In this document: in pieces, positions 1 to 7,400 of the stretch
How positions within the stretch are numbered: the stretch's first letter is position 1
Layout: the number at the start of each line of letters is the position of its first letter
Assembly (NCBI GenBank): GCA_002404095.1
Contig: DHJA01000124.1
Span: forward strand, 18,046 to 33,155
DNA: 15,110 nucleotides
From: Planctomycetaceae bacterium UBA4732
GTDB taxonomy: Bacteria; Planctomycetota; Planctomycetia; Gemmatales; Gemmataceae
Direction of reading: 5' to 3'
Position numbers and translations under genes: made by a program
The notes under the pieces: model-generated
Databases searched by the model: none
The model's input: the letters and a program-made list of their open reading frames with translations, nothing else
What the model was told of the DNA's origin: nothing

Positions 1-39
1 CCCCGCCCCTACAGCGATTTTCGTAGGGTAGGGGCGGGG
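1..39. repeat. Perfect 12-bp inverted repeat at the window edge
   Basis: The arms at 1-12 and 28-39 are exact reverse complements (CCCCGCCCCTAC and GTAGGGGCGGGG) around a 15-nt spacer. A shorter alternative pairing, 7-12 with 23-28, could compete with it. The run after the right arm is C-rich rather than T-rich, so it is not a textbook intrinsic terminator on the plus strand. It may end transcription of a gene lying to the left of the window, or be an extragenic palindrome. The left context is missing, so the role is open. Confidence 0.5.
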
Positions 40-109
40 TTCCCCCGCCCTTTGCGGACAGATTCTTACTCACCTCAGCACCGGGACCGGACTTCCGGAG
101 GTGACAATA

Positions 110-877
110 GTGTACACCTTCCTCGTCGATCTAATTCAACCTCACACCCTGCTTTTCCTCTGGGCGTGCTTCGCCCTTTTCCGGTTATGGTGGAAGCGGG
201 CGGCCCCTCCGCGCCGTCTTTGGCTTCTTTTCGCGCCCCTATTATCTCTTGCAGTTATAAGCACACCAGCCGCCAGCCACCTGGCGCTGCTGTCACTGGA
301 ATCCTATTCATCAACTCTGGAGGAAAGGCCCGTGGAGGCGGAGGCCATTGTGGTCTTTTCCGCCGGCGTTTATCCTCCTCGGGGCCTGCGAGTTCGCCCC
401 GAAATGGACGAGGATACCCTGGACCGCTGCCTGGAGGCGGCGCGGCTTTACAAGCAAGGGCCGCCTTGTCTGGTCCTGGCAAGCGGCGGGAAGGTGGATC
501 CGGAACAGGCGGGACCGCCCTACGCCGCCGTCATGGGAGACTTTTTGGAGCAGCTTGGGGTGAAGGAGTCGGACGTGGTGCGGGAAGAAGGCTCACGAAC
601 GACCTACGAAAATGCTTTGAACTGCGCACAGCTGCTCAGGAAGCGGGGCATCCGGCGGGTTGTGCTGGTTGTCGATGCGGTGGACATGTTCCGGGCGGCT
701 GCCTGCCTCCGTAAGCAGGGGGTTGAAGTGGTTCCCGCGCCTTGCCACTTCCGCGCTGCGAGCTTTCGGCCATCGATCCCCGCCTTTCTGCCCAACCCCG
801 GCGCCGCCGTACATGTCCAGAGGGTCTGGCACGAGTGGCTTGGCGTCGTCTGGTACCGGTGCCAGGGGAATATGTAG
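110..877 (+). CDS. YdcF/SanA-like DUF218 membrane protein
   Basis: Predicted envelope protein of 255 residues. Two hydrophobic segments (about residues 8-27 and 37-58) precede a cytoplasmic or periplasmic DUF218 domain (about 75-225). The family hallmarks are a beta strand reading AIVVFSAG, then LASGG, then E-x-x-SRTTYENA, then a VVLVVDAVDMFRA strand-helix, matching the layout of YdcF and SanA/ElyC proteins. Members of this family have been linked to cell-envelope and polysaccharide metabolism, but the exact reaction is mostly unknown. The start is placed at GTG 110 because GGAGG at 97-101 sits 8 nt upstream. A GTG at 101 is in frame but overlaps that ribosome site and would add only three residues. 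The gene stands alone, converging on the PEP-CTERM gene at 1069-2079. Family call is firm; substrate is not known. Confidence 0.85.
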   Translation: MYTFLVDLIQPHTLLFLWACFALFRLWWKRAAPPRRLWLLFAPLLSLAVISTPAASHLALLSLESYSSTLEERPVEAEAIVVFSAGVYPPRGLRVRPEMDEDTLDRCLEAARLYKQGPPCLVLASGGKVDPEQAGPPYAAVMGDFLEQLGVKESDVVREEGSRTTYENALNCAQLLRKRGIRRVVLVVDAVDMFRAAACLRKQGVEVVPAPCHFRAASFRPSIPAFLPNPGAAVHVQRVWHEWLGVVWYRCQGNM

Positions 878-950
878 GCTTCCACGCTTTCGGCGGGGCC
901 GTGCTGGCTGGAGAAGGAGTTGGCGTCGGCGCCGATGGGCCGCGTTTCCA

Positions 951-992
951 GTAAAGAAAAGGGCCGCTCGTCGCGTCAGCGGCGAGCGGCCC
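951..992 (-). terminator. Rho-independent terminator of the 1069-2079 gene
   Basis: A 14-bp stem (961-974 with 979-992, one G-U pair, loop GTCA) is followed on the minus strand by a T-rich tract (TTTTCTTTAC, 951-960). It lies 77 nt past the stop codon of the minus-strand PEP-CTERM gene. The other side has no T-run, so it acts mainly for the minus strand, though the hairpin sits between convergent genes and could slow both. Confidence 0.85.
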
Positions 993-1068
993 GGAAGGCA
1001 GAAGGGTAAATACACACACGGCGGGGCGAAGCGTTAGGAGGCCGTGCGGCGATTGCTCCTCGGGGCGC

Positions 1069-2079
1069 TCACGCCGCCGCCAGCTTTCGCCGCCAGCCGT
1101 AGCCCGCCAGGCAGAGCCCGCCGATGCCGAGCAGGATGAGCGATGAAGGCACGGGGACGATGTCACCGCCGGGGCCTACGCTTGGGGGGCCGCTGCCGGT
1201 AGGAAGACCTGTGGTGTCCACAGAGGCCCCGGAGACGATCGAAAAGTCGCTGGTGTCGCCGCCGAACAGGCGCCCTTTGAGAACGACACTGTTGATATTG
1301 ATCGTGCCGTTCGGGTCAAGGAAGGTGCCCGTCAGGGTTGCGCCGTTTGCAGCGGTTTGTAGCGTGTCACCGGCCGTGAGGGCCGCGCCGCCGATGAGGT
1401 TGAACAGGACCTGGTCGGAGGTTAATCCACCACCCAGGACGATCGTCCCGCTGAAGTGTACGTTTTGGTTGATGTTAAAGACCACGGTCTGGGTTCCGGT
1501 CCCATCGCCATTGATGTTCAGGGTCTCGCCATTCTGAAAATTCAAGGAGGTCACCGTGAACACCCGGTTGCCGTTAGCGTCAAGCACGCCGGCGTTGGCG
1601 CTGATCGGCTGGCTCTTGCTTACGGGAGTGTGCGTGTCGATGGCGAGTGACGTCCCCGTCTCCCCACCCAGCGTAGACGATAGGGAGTTGAGTGCTGTGA
1701 GATCCGTTTCCACTTGGCTGACGTTGCTATTGATCGTTCCAGTTAAAGTGCCCCCGCCGCTTACGCTGTAAGGCGAGGACGAGCCAGAAATGCCAATGCT
1801 CGAGTTGGAATTTGCCGTCCCCGCGAAATTGACGTTGCCGGTGAGGGAGGCGTTGCTGATGGTAAACGATGGCGTGCCGTTAAGTTCGTCGCCGAGGCCG
1901 ATGTTGCCGGTGATCGTGCCGTTGTTGAATTGGAGCGTGTGGTTGCCGGCTCCTTCATACAGGACCGCGTAGTTCGCGGCGTCGCCGAGCTGGAACCCCG
2001 CCCGGGCCTGCGGGGCCTCGAGCGCCCCCATGGCAAGGACGGCGACAGCCGCCAGCCACAGGTGTGTGCGCGTTGACAT
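1069..2079 (-). CDS. PEP-CTERM secreted protein with a beta-rich domain (cargo 1)
   Basis: Exported protein of 336 residues. A signal peptide (residues 1-27, cleavage expected after ARA, mature start GF) is followed by a Gly/Ser/Thr/Asn-rich body of repeated short beta strands, then a C-terminal sorting signal at about 309-336: PVPSS, a hydrophobic helix, WRRK, and AAA at the end. Known PEP-CTERM signals direct exosortase processing and surface or matrix delivery. The body (LGDAANYAVL early, strands with GTINI and GRLFGG late) looks distantly like the DUF3494 ice-binding/adhesin fold; that is an impression, not a firm hit. The ATG at 2079 is chosen because AAGGAG lies 8 nt upstream; an in-frame upstream ATG (2139) would put 20 extra residues before the signal peptide. 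The gene lies downstream of the small secreted protein gene (180-nt gap, no convincing promoter seen) and ends at a strong terminator. Confidence 0.85.
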   Translation of the reverse strand: MSTRTHLWLAAVAVLAMGALEAPQARAGFQLGDAANYAVLYEGAGNHTLQFNNGTITGNIGLGDELNGTPSFTISNASLTGNVNFAGTANSNSSIGISGSSSPYSVSGGGTLTGTINSNVSQVETDLTALNSLSSTLGGETGTSLAIDTHTPVSKSQPISANAGVLDANGNRVFTVTSLNFQNGETLNINGDGTGTQTVVFNINQNVHFSGTIVLGGGLTSDQVLFNLIGGAALTAGDTLQTAANGATLTGTFLDPNGTININSVVLKGRLFGGDTSDFSIVSGASVDTTGLPTGSGPPSVGPGGDIVPVPSSLILLGIGGLCLAGYGWRRKLAAA

Positions 2080-2259
2080 GAATTGGACTCCTTCGTTCGG
2101 ATGTTCGTCGTATTCGGAGGGATCAATCGGCGTGGGCACATCGCCGCAGCGCCGGTCCCTCTTGTATGAGGCGGCTACGTCCAGTGATTCGCCGGACGCC
2201 AGCCGTGCGGTAGGTCCGATTCATCATCGGCCGTGCGCAGGGCTTTAGGAGACGAGCAT

Positions 2260-2763
2260 CTACGAAAGACGCGGCGGTCGGAAGAGACGCGAGGGGAACG
2301 GCGGCGGCATGCGCAACGCCGTTTTCAAGTAGAGGACGCCGACAAGAACCGGCGCGTTGAGAGGCGGAGGAGTCGCCAAAGCAGGCGACTGGCTGGAATT
2401 GCCGGCCCCGGCGCCGTCATCCGGGGACGGGCAACCCGCCCCGCCGGCGGAAACGCCGAAAAGGTCACTTCCCGACGTTGGTAGGCCGGGCGACTCCAGG
2501 TGAGCCGCGCCGTCAGCGCCCGGCAGGTCGATTTCTTGCACGCTGTTCTGGTCGGTCGTTGAGGCCGCCCCCATTTCATCGGGATCGGCCTGAGGGTCGC
2601 TATTCATGAAGGAGTCGGCGTTCGGACGGCCGACAAGAAAACCCGGCGTGACAAATCCCGCGTGCGCATTACCACCCACGGCCAGCAGCGCGGCCAGGGC
2701 GGTCAACGGCAACAGGGATGGCGGGAACAGGTTACGCACAGGATGCCACAACTTTGAGGCCAC
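2260..2763 (-). CDS. Small secreted protein, RLFRPPR C-terminal family (copy 1)
   Basis: Protein of 167 residues that I do not recognise as a named family. It has a signal peptide (about 1-35, ending NAHA before GF), a low-complexity Gly/Ala/Ser/Pro-rich middle, and a C-terminal block at 137-165 with APVLVGVL, then PPPF, then SRLFRPPR. A second copy at 9771-10265 shares this block (23 of 29 residues), the mature start GF-x-TP, the motif RP-x-ADSF and an EIDLP motif. Twelve of the 23 shared residues use different codons, showing that this frame is translated and selected. The start GTG 2763 is supported by the matching MAS start in the paralogue, but no good Shine-Dalgarno is visible. A strong promoter lies about 80 nt upstream. 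The PEP-CTERM gene follows on the same strand. Function unknown; a secreted partner of the PEP-CTERM protein is a guess. Confidence 0.8.
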   Translation of the reverse strand: MASKLWHPVRNLFPPSLLPLTALAALLAVGGNAHAGFVTPGFLVGRPNADSFMNSDPQADPDEMGAASTTDQNSVQEIDLPGADGAAHLESPGLPTSGSDLFGVSAGGAGCPSPDDGAGAGNSSQSPALATPPPLNAPVLVGVLYLKTALRMPPPFPSRLFRPPRLS

Positions 2764-2841
2764 GCGGTTCTGCGGAAAACCGGCCCGAATCCGATAAAGC
2801 CCCCTACGGAGCTTCCGGGCAGGATCGGTTGTTTAGATAGT

Positions 2842-2887
2842 AGTATAAGAGCCGGGTGCGCGGGTTGCAAGAGCATTTTATTTTTTT
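2842..2887 (-). promoter_or_regulatory. Sigma70-type promoter with UP-like A-tract for 2763-2260
   Basis: Read on the minus strand there is TTGCAA (2865-2870), a 17-nt spacer and TATACT (2842-2847). An A/T-only stretch (2875-2887) starts 5 nt upstream of the -35 box, where an UP element would lie. Transcription would start near 2835, giving a leader of roughly 70 nt before GTG 2763. The match to consensus is among the best in the window. Confidence 0.7.
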
Positions 2888-2976
2888 GTGGCAAAAACCG
2901 TCTCTGCGCGGACGTGCAACTGCTTCTTGGGCGACTCCCTGGCCAAGCGGGGCCGTTTCAATCAGCTTCCGCCGAC

Positions 2977-3006
2977 TTGCTCGTCCCAGGTCGGCTTTAG
3001 TACAAT
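2977..3006 (+). promoter_or_regulatory. Sigma70-like promoter for the FHA gene
   Basis: TTGCTC (2977-2982), an 18-nt spacer and TACAAT (3001-3006) face the FHA gene. A start near 3013 would leave about 90 nt of leader before ATG 3103 and would exclude the upstream in-frame TTG at 3019 as a practical start. It is divergent from the promoter at 2842-2870. Confidence 0.5.
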
Positions 3007-3102
3007 ACAATTGACGCGTTGCCTGCATTCCGTGAGCTAAGATGGAAAGCGAGTGAGATTTTCATTCCTTTTTCTCCACACCACTCCGAAAGCAAGGGCC
3101 GG

Positions 3103-4287
3103 ATGGATTGGTTCCATGAAAACTGCGGGATCAGTTCGCTGGAGGTGAGCGTCGAGCCGCCGGGCGCCGCCGGGCCGCCTGCGGTCCATTGCTTTTCCGG
3201 CCGAACCCATCTGCTGATCGGACGCGATGCACGCAACGACCTGCGCCTCGACGACGCCAGCGTGAGCAGCCGGCATCTATACCTGCAAGCAGTCGCAGGT
3301 CGCATCTTTTGCGTCGATCTCGCCAGCCGGACGGGCGTGCATTGGCCGTCCGGACCACGGCCGCTGGGTTGGCTGGAGTGGGATGAACCACTGCGGATCG
3401 GCCAAGCCGTGATCCGCATCGCGCGCCCTCTGAGGGCCGAGGGGGTTGGCGCTTTCCCTTCCGAGGAAGACCTGACGGTCCTACGCCCCGGGCCGAAGGT
3501 GTTTTTTGACGTGATCAAGGGGGCCGACCAGCCGGTGCGTTGGGAAATGAATCGCCTGCTGGCGCTGGTGGGAGGGGCCGCCCGATGCAAGGTCCGCCTT
3601 CGAGACGCTCGTGTATCGCGCTTCCACTGTGCGCTGGTGCGCGGGCCGCTCGGAGCTTTGGTAGTCGATCTGTTGAGCCGCGGCGGCACCCAGGTCAACG
3701 GCCGGCCTGTCGCCCAGGCCCGGCTTGAGGACGGGGATCTGCTTCAGGTCGGCCCTTACGTCTTGCGGATCCGGTACCAGTCAGATTCCCGGCGGCGCAC
3801 CATGCTGGTGGCGCCAACCGTCCGGGCGGTCGTGCCTAAGCCGCCCGCCCTTCCGCCGGCCCTGCGGGACAATGAGTTGTTACCGCCCCTCTTCAACGAA
3901 TTCCAGCAGATGCAGCAGCAGATGATGGGCCAGTTCCAGCAGACCCTACTGATGATGGCGGAAATGTTTAGCACGCTGCACAAGGAACAGTCCACGTTGG
4001 TGCGGGAAGAGTTGGAGCATCTGCGGAGGCTGACGAGCGAATTGAACTCGCTCCAGGCGGAGAAGGCCCGGCAGCCGGCGGGCGGCACGCCGCTCGAACG
4101 GCTTGCCAATGGTCAGGCGGTCGTGAACCCTGCGACGTTTGCCGCCGCCAAGGCAGCGTGCAAGGAAGAAGCGGCGCCCACGCCTCCCGCGGACATCCAC
4201 GACTTGTTGACGCGCCGCATTGATGCCTTGCAAGCCGAGCGCCAGGGAAGGTGGCAAAAGCTTCTCCAGGCCGTCATGGGGCATTAA
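3103..4287 (+). CDS. Double FHA-domain protein with coiled coil
   Basis: Cytoplasmic protein of 394 residues, predicted to bind phosphothreonine peptides and so connect to Ser/Thr kinase signalling. FHA domain 1 spans about 13-110, with the conserved GR at 40-41 and SSRH at 55-58. FHA domain 2 spans about 132-226, with SRFH at 172-175 and the NG of TQVNG at 199-200; its expected GR is replaced by VGG at 156-158, so phosphopeptide binding there is doubtful. A Gln/Met/Glu/Leu-rich coiled coil (about 263-325) suggests oligomerisation, and a Pro/Ala linker leads to a conserved-looking helical tail (370-394). No signal peptide or membrane helix. ATG 3103 is chosen over an in-frame TTG at 3019 because it starts just before the first domain and lies after the promoter; its ribosome site (AAGGG) is modest. 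It converges on the TPR gene. Its target is unknown. Confidence 0.85.
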   Translation: MDWFHENCGISSLEVSVEPPGAAGPPAVHCFSGRTHLLIGRDARNDLRLDDASVSSRHLYLQAVAGRIFCVDLASRTGVHWPSGPRPLGWLEWDEPLRIGQAVIRIARPLRAEGVGAFPSEEDLTVLRPGPKVFFDVIKGADQPVRWEMNRLLALVGGAARCKVRLRDARVSRFHCALVRGPLGALVVDLLSRGGTQVNGRPVAQARLEDGDLLQVGPYVLRIRYQSDSRRRTMLVAPTVRAVVPKPPALPPALRDNELLPPLFNEFQQMQQQMMGQFQQTLLMMAEMFSTLHKEQSTLVREELEHLRRLTSELNSLQAEKARQPAGGTPLERLANGQAVVNPATFAAAKAACKEEAAPTPPADIHDLLTRRIDALQAERQGRWQKLLQAVMGH

Positions 4288-4298
4288 CGCCCATTTCA

Positions 4299-4395
4299 GG
4301 GTGTGCCTCTCGAAATAGGCAGGCGTTCTGGCTCCCTCCCCCCTTGCGGGGGAGGGAGCAGATCGGCGCGGATGCCTAAATCGAGAGGCACACCC
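4299..4395. repeat. Nested inverted repeat between convergent genes
   Basis: The outer arms (4299-4321 and 4373-4395) are 23 nt each and match at 21 positions as reverse complements. Inside lies a perfect 12-bp hairpin (4331-4342 with 4348-4359, CTCCCTC and GAGGGAG cores, 5-nt loop). The element fills almost the whole gap between the FHA stop (4287) and the TPR stop (4413). It would fold on both transcripts and probably acts as a bidirectional terminator or RNA-stabilising structure. Its form also fits a mobile extragenic palindrome (REP or MITE-like) inserted at a neutral site; no flanking target duplication was evident. Confidence 0.75.
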
Positions 4396-4412
4396 CCGTT
4401 TCAACAAGACGG

Positions 4413-7400
4413 TCAGCTTCCCTTGCGTCTGGCCGCCCATTTCTGGTAGTCCGCCTGTTCCAGCGGGTGCAGGTCCGCACCTGAAAGGGCTGGCCCCTTG
4501 AGGCCCAGCTCCACCGCCTTTTGCGACGCCTTTTCCGCCTCGTTCGCCTTGCCGGCGGCCATCTGGGCCTCCGCCAGGTGGAAATAAATGGATGCAGTCG
4601 GGTTCTGGGCCGCCGAGTCGGAGAATGCCTGGACGGCGTCCTCGGCCCGCCCCAACTTCAGATAGACCACGCCGAGCGTGTCCAGCACCGATGCGCTCGG
4701 CCCCGTCACCTCGATCCGCCGTTTCACCAGGTCCAGGCTCTCCGCCGGTTTGCCCGGCTGGAAGGCGAGCAGCCAGGCCAAGTTGTTCAGGGCCAGCGCA
4801 TTGCGCGGGTTGGCCGCCAGGATCTGCCGGTAGAGCGTCTTCGCCTCGCCGTCCTTGCCCTCTGCGTCCAGCAAGTCCGCCAGGGCCACCAGCAGGTTCG
4901 CCGTCATCGGGTTTCGCGCGATCGCTTCCCGCAGCAGGACTTCCACGCGCCGAAAGTCTCGTTCCGTCGCGCCGCCGACGCGGAGCGACGCCACCGTCGT
5001 CAGGGCCGCCGTCTCTGGCTTGCACTTCGTCCAGACCGCCTCAATGACGTCGAGCGATTCCGCCAAGCGCTTCTGGCGCGCCAGGAAGGCCGCCAGCACC
5101 AGGTTTTTCTCCGGCTGCTCCGCCTCGACCGCCTTCACGTATTCCCGAAACTTTTTCTCGGCTTCGACCGGGCGGCCCAACTCTTCGAGCAGCGAGGCCG
5201 CCTCGCCGAGCACGGCCGCGTTCTTCTTCTCCTTGAACGTCTTGTCCGCGTAGTCTTCCACCAGCCGGCTGGCCGCCTCACCCTGGCGCTGCTCGTACAG
5301 CACCCGCGCCTTGAGGCCGAGCGTCCGCGCGCCGTCGGGTTCCAGCGCCTCCAGCCGCGCCAGCCAGATGGCCGCCTCGTTGGCGTCCTTGCGGCGCAGC
5401 AGCGCCAAGATGTAATAGGCCAGGTGCGACGGGTTGGCGCCGCCCTTGGCCCCGACCAAGGCCAAAAAGTGCTCGTTGGCGTGGTCCCAGTCGCGGTCCG
5501 CCTCGTAGAGCCGTGCCAGTAAGAACTCCTCGTCCGGCGTCGGCCGCAGGCGGTTGAACGACGCCTCCAACGTACGGATCGATTCGCGGCGGCCGCCCGG
5601 CCGCGAGGCCAGAACGATCGCCCGCGCGCGCTCGTCTTCCGGAGTTTTTCGCTCCCGCAAGTTTTGATCGAGGAGTTCCAGCGCCTTCTTCGACTGCGCG
5701 TAGTCGCCGCCGGCGGCCAGCGCCAGGGCCAAGGTCCGCCGCGCCCACAGGACAGGCTCGGCGTCGGCCTGTTGGCCGGGGGCGTCAATGATCTGTTGCA
5801 GCAGTGGCGCGGCCTTCTGCACGTCGCCGCCGCGCAGGTAAAAGGCCGCCGCGGCCCGCAACCCGCCGGCGTCCGGCCGGGTCTTGATGAGGGAGAGGTA
5901 CTGCTCCTCCGCCTTGTCGCGCTGGCCCAGCGCCTCGTAGCCGACAGCCAGAACCCCTGCCGCCTTGTCTGCCGGCAGGGCCGCCGCGGCCTTGTCCAGT
6001 TCCGCGCGCGCCTTGTCTTTTTCCCCCGCCCCGGCGAGCAGCACCACCAGCGATACCCGGGCCTCGGGCGCGGCGGCGTTCAGCGCGACCGCCCGGCGGA
6101 AGGCGGCCTCGGCCTTCGCTTTGTCGCCGGTCGCCAGGTACATCTGGCCCAGCCACAGCGGATCGTTGTAATCCTTGGAGTCGGCGGCCGCCTTTTCGGC
6201 CCGCTCCAGCAATTCCCGCACGTGTTCCTTCGGATCCCGGTTGAGCAGCGATACCTCGGCGTCGAGCCGCCCCAGGTCGCCGTCGGCCGGCGCGTCGCCG
6301 ACCTTCTCCAGCACCTGCTTGGCCTCGTCGTAACGCCGGCGCGAGGCCAGCAGCCGCGCCGTTACCCGCAGCACTTCCGGCCTGCGGTCGCCGAGGTCGA
6401 TGGCCTGGCGGTACTTGGCGGCGGCGCCGTCCGCGTCGCCGTCCAGCTCCTCCACCTCCCCCTCCAGCAGCGGCGGGCGCGACCAGCCCGGCCGGCGTTT
6501 GCCGACCTCGGCGAGGAGCGCCCGGGCGTCCTTCAGGCCGGCCTTGTCACCGTTCTGGGCCTGGAAGATCAGCAGCGAAGCCTCGCAGTAGCGCCACGCA
6601 ACGCCGTCCGCCCCCTCAATGCCGCGCACGTCGTCCACGATCGCCTGGAGGGTCGCCGCCTGCTTGTCCCGCTCGTCCTTGCTCACGGCCGCGGCGGGCG
6701 GCCCGAAGGAGCGGAGCATCAGGTCGAAGAGCCGCACCCGAACCGCCACGTCGTCCTTCGACAGGTTCCGCGCCTGCCCCAGCAGCGCGACGGCTCCGTC
6801 GAGGTCGCCGGCCCGGACATGCGCCTCCGCCAGGCCTGCGAATAGGCGCGCCCGGTCGGCCGCGTCGAAGGCGTCGGCTGCCTCTTCCAGGGCGCTCAAG
6901 CGCTTGGCCGCATTGGGATGGATGGCGAACCGGGCCGCGCGGGCCAGCCGCAGGTCCACGCCGTCGCCGGTCTCGGCCTCCGCTTTGCCAAGAACTTCCC
7001 GCGCCGTTAACGGCGGTTTCTTCTTTTGACGCTCTTCAAAATCGGCCAAATCGGCCTGGACGATGCGGTAGCGGACCTCCTTTGGGTCGGCGGCGGCGGC
7101 GGCGTCAAGCTTTTTCCAAGCGTCGTCAAGCCGCCCTTCCGCGGCCAGCAGGTTGGCCTCCACCAGCCGGAACCCGGCCGCTTTGCGCTCGCCGTCGGAG
7201 GCGTCCTTGACGAGGGCGTCGGCCTCCGTCCAGTCCGGCTTGCCCGGCGACCGTAGATTGCGGAGGATCAGCAGGCGGATCGCCTGGAGCCGCGCCTCCG
7301 GGGCGCGGCCCACCAGCGCCCGATACTCGCCAAGCGCCTCGTCGGAGGCTCTACCGGCGGCCAACAGGGCGGACGCCTGGCCCAGCCGGCCCGGCAGCCA

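Larger units (their letters stand above)
2764..3102. other. Non-coding divergent regulatory interval
   Basis: This 339-bp gap separates two divergently transcribed genes, the small secreted protein gene (minus) and the FHA gene (plus). It is more AT-rich than its surroundings and carries a promoter for each direction, listed separately. The two -10 elements are about 150 bp apart. I saw no tRNA, riboswitch or convincing small gene in it. Confidence 0.7.

Noticed and set aside
52..714. A 220-residue plus-strand frame overlapping the YdcF-like gene
   Set aside because: It is a shadow in another frame with low-complexity Gly/Arg/Pro content; the overlapping frame has membrane helices and the DUF218 motifs.
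3946..5025. A 359-residue minus-strand frame spanning the ends of the FHA and TPR genes
   Set aside because: It crosses the intergenic palindrome and overlaps two well-supported genes; its Gly/Arg-rich composition is typical of a shadow frame in GC-rich DNA.
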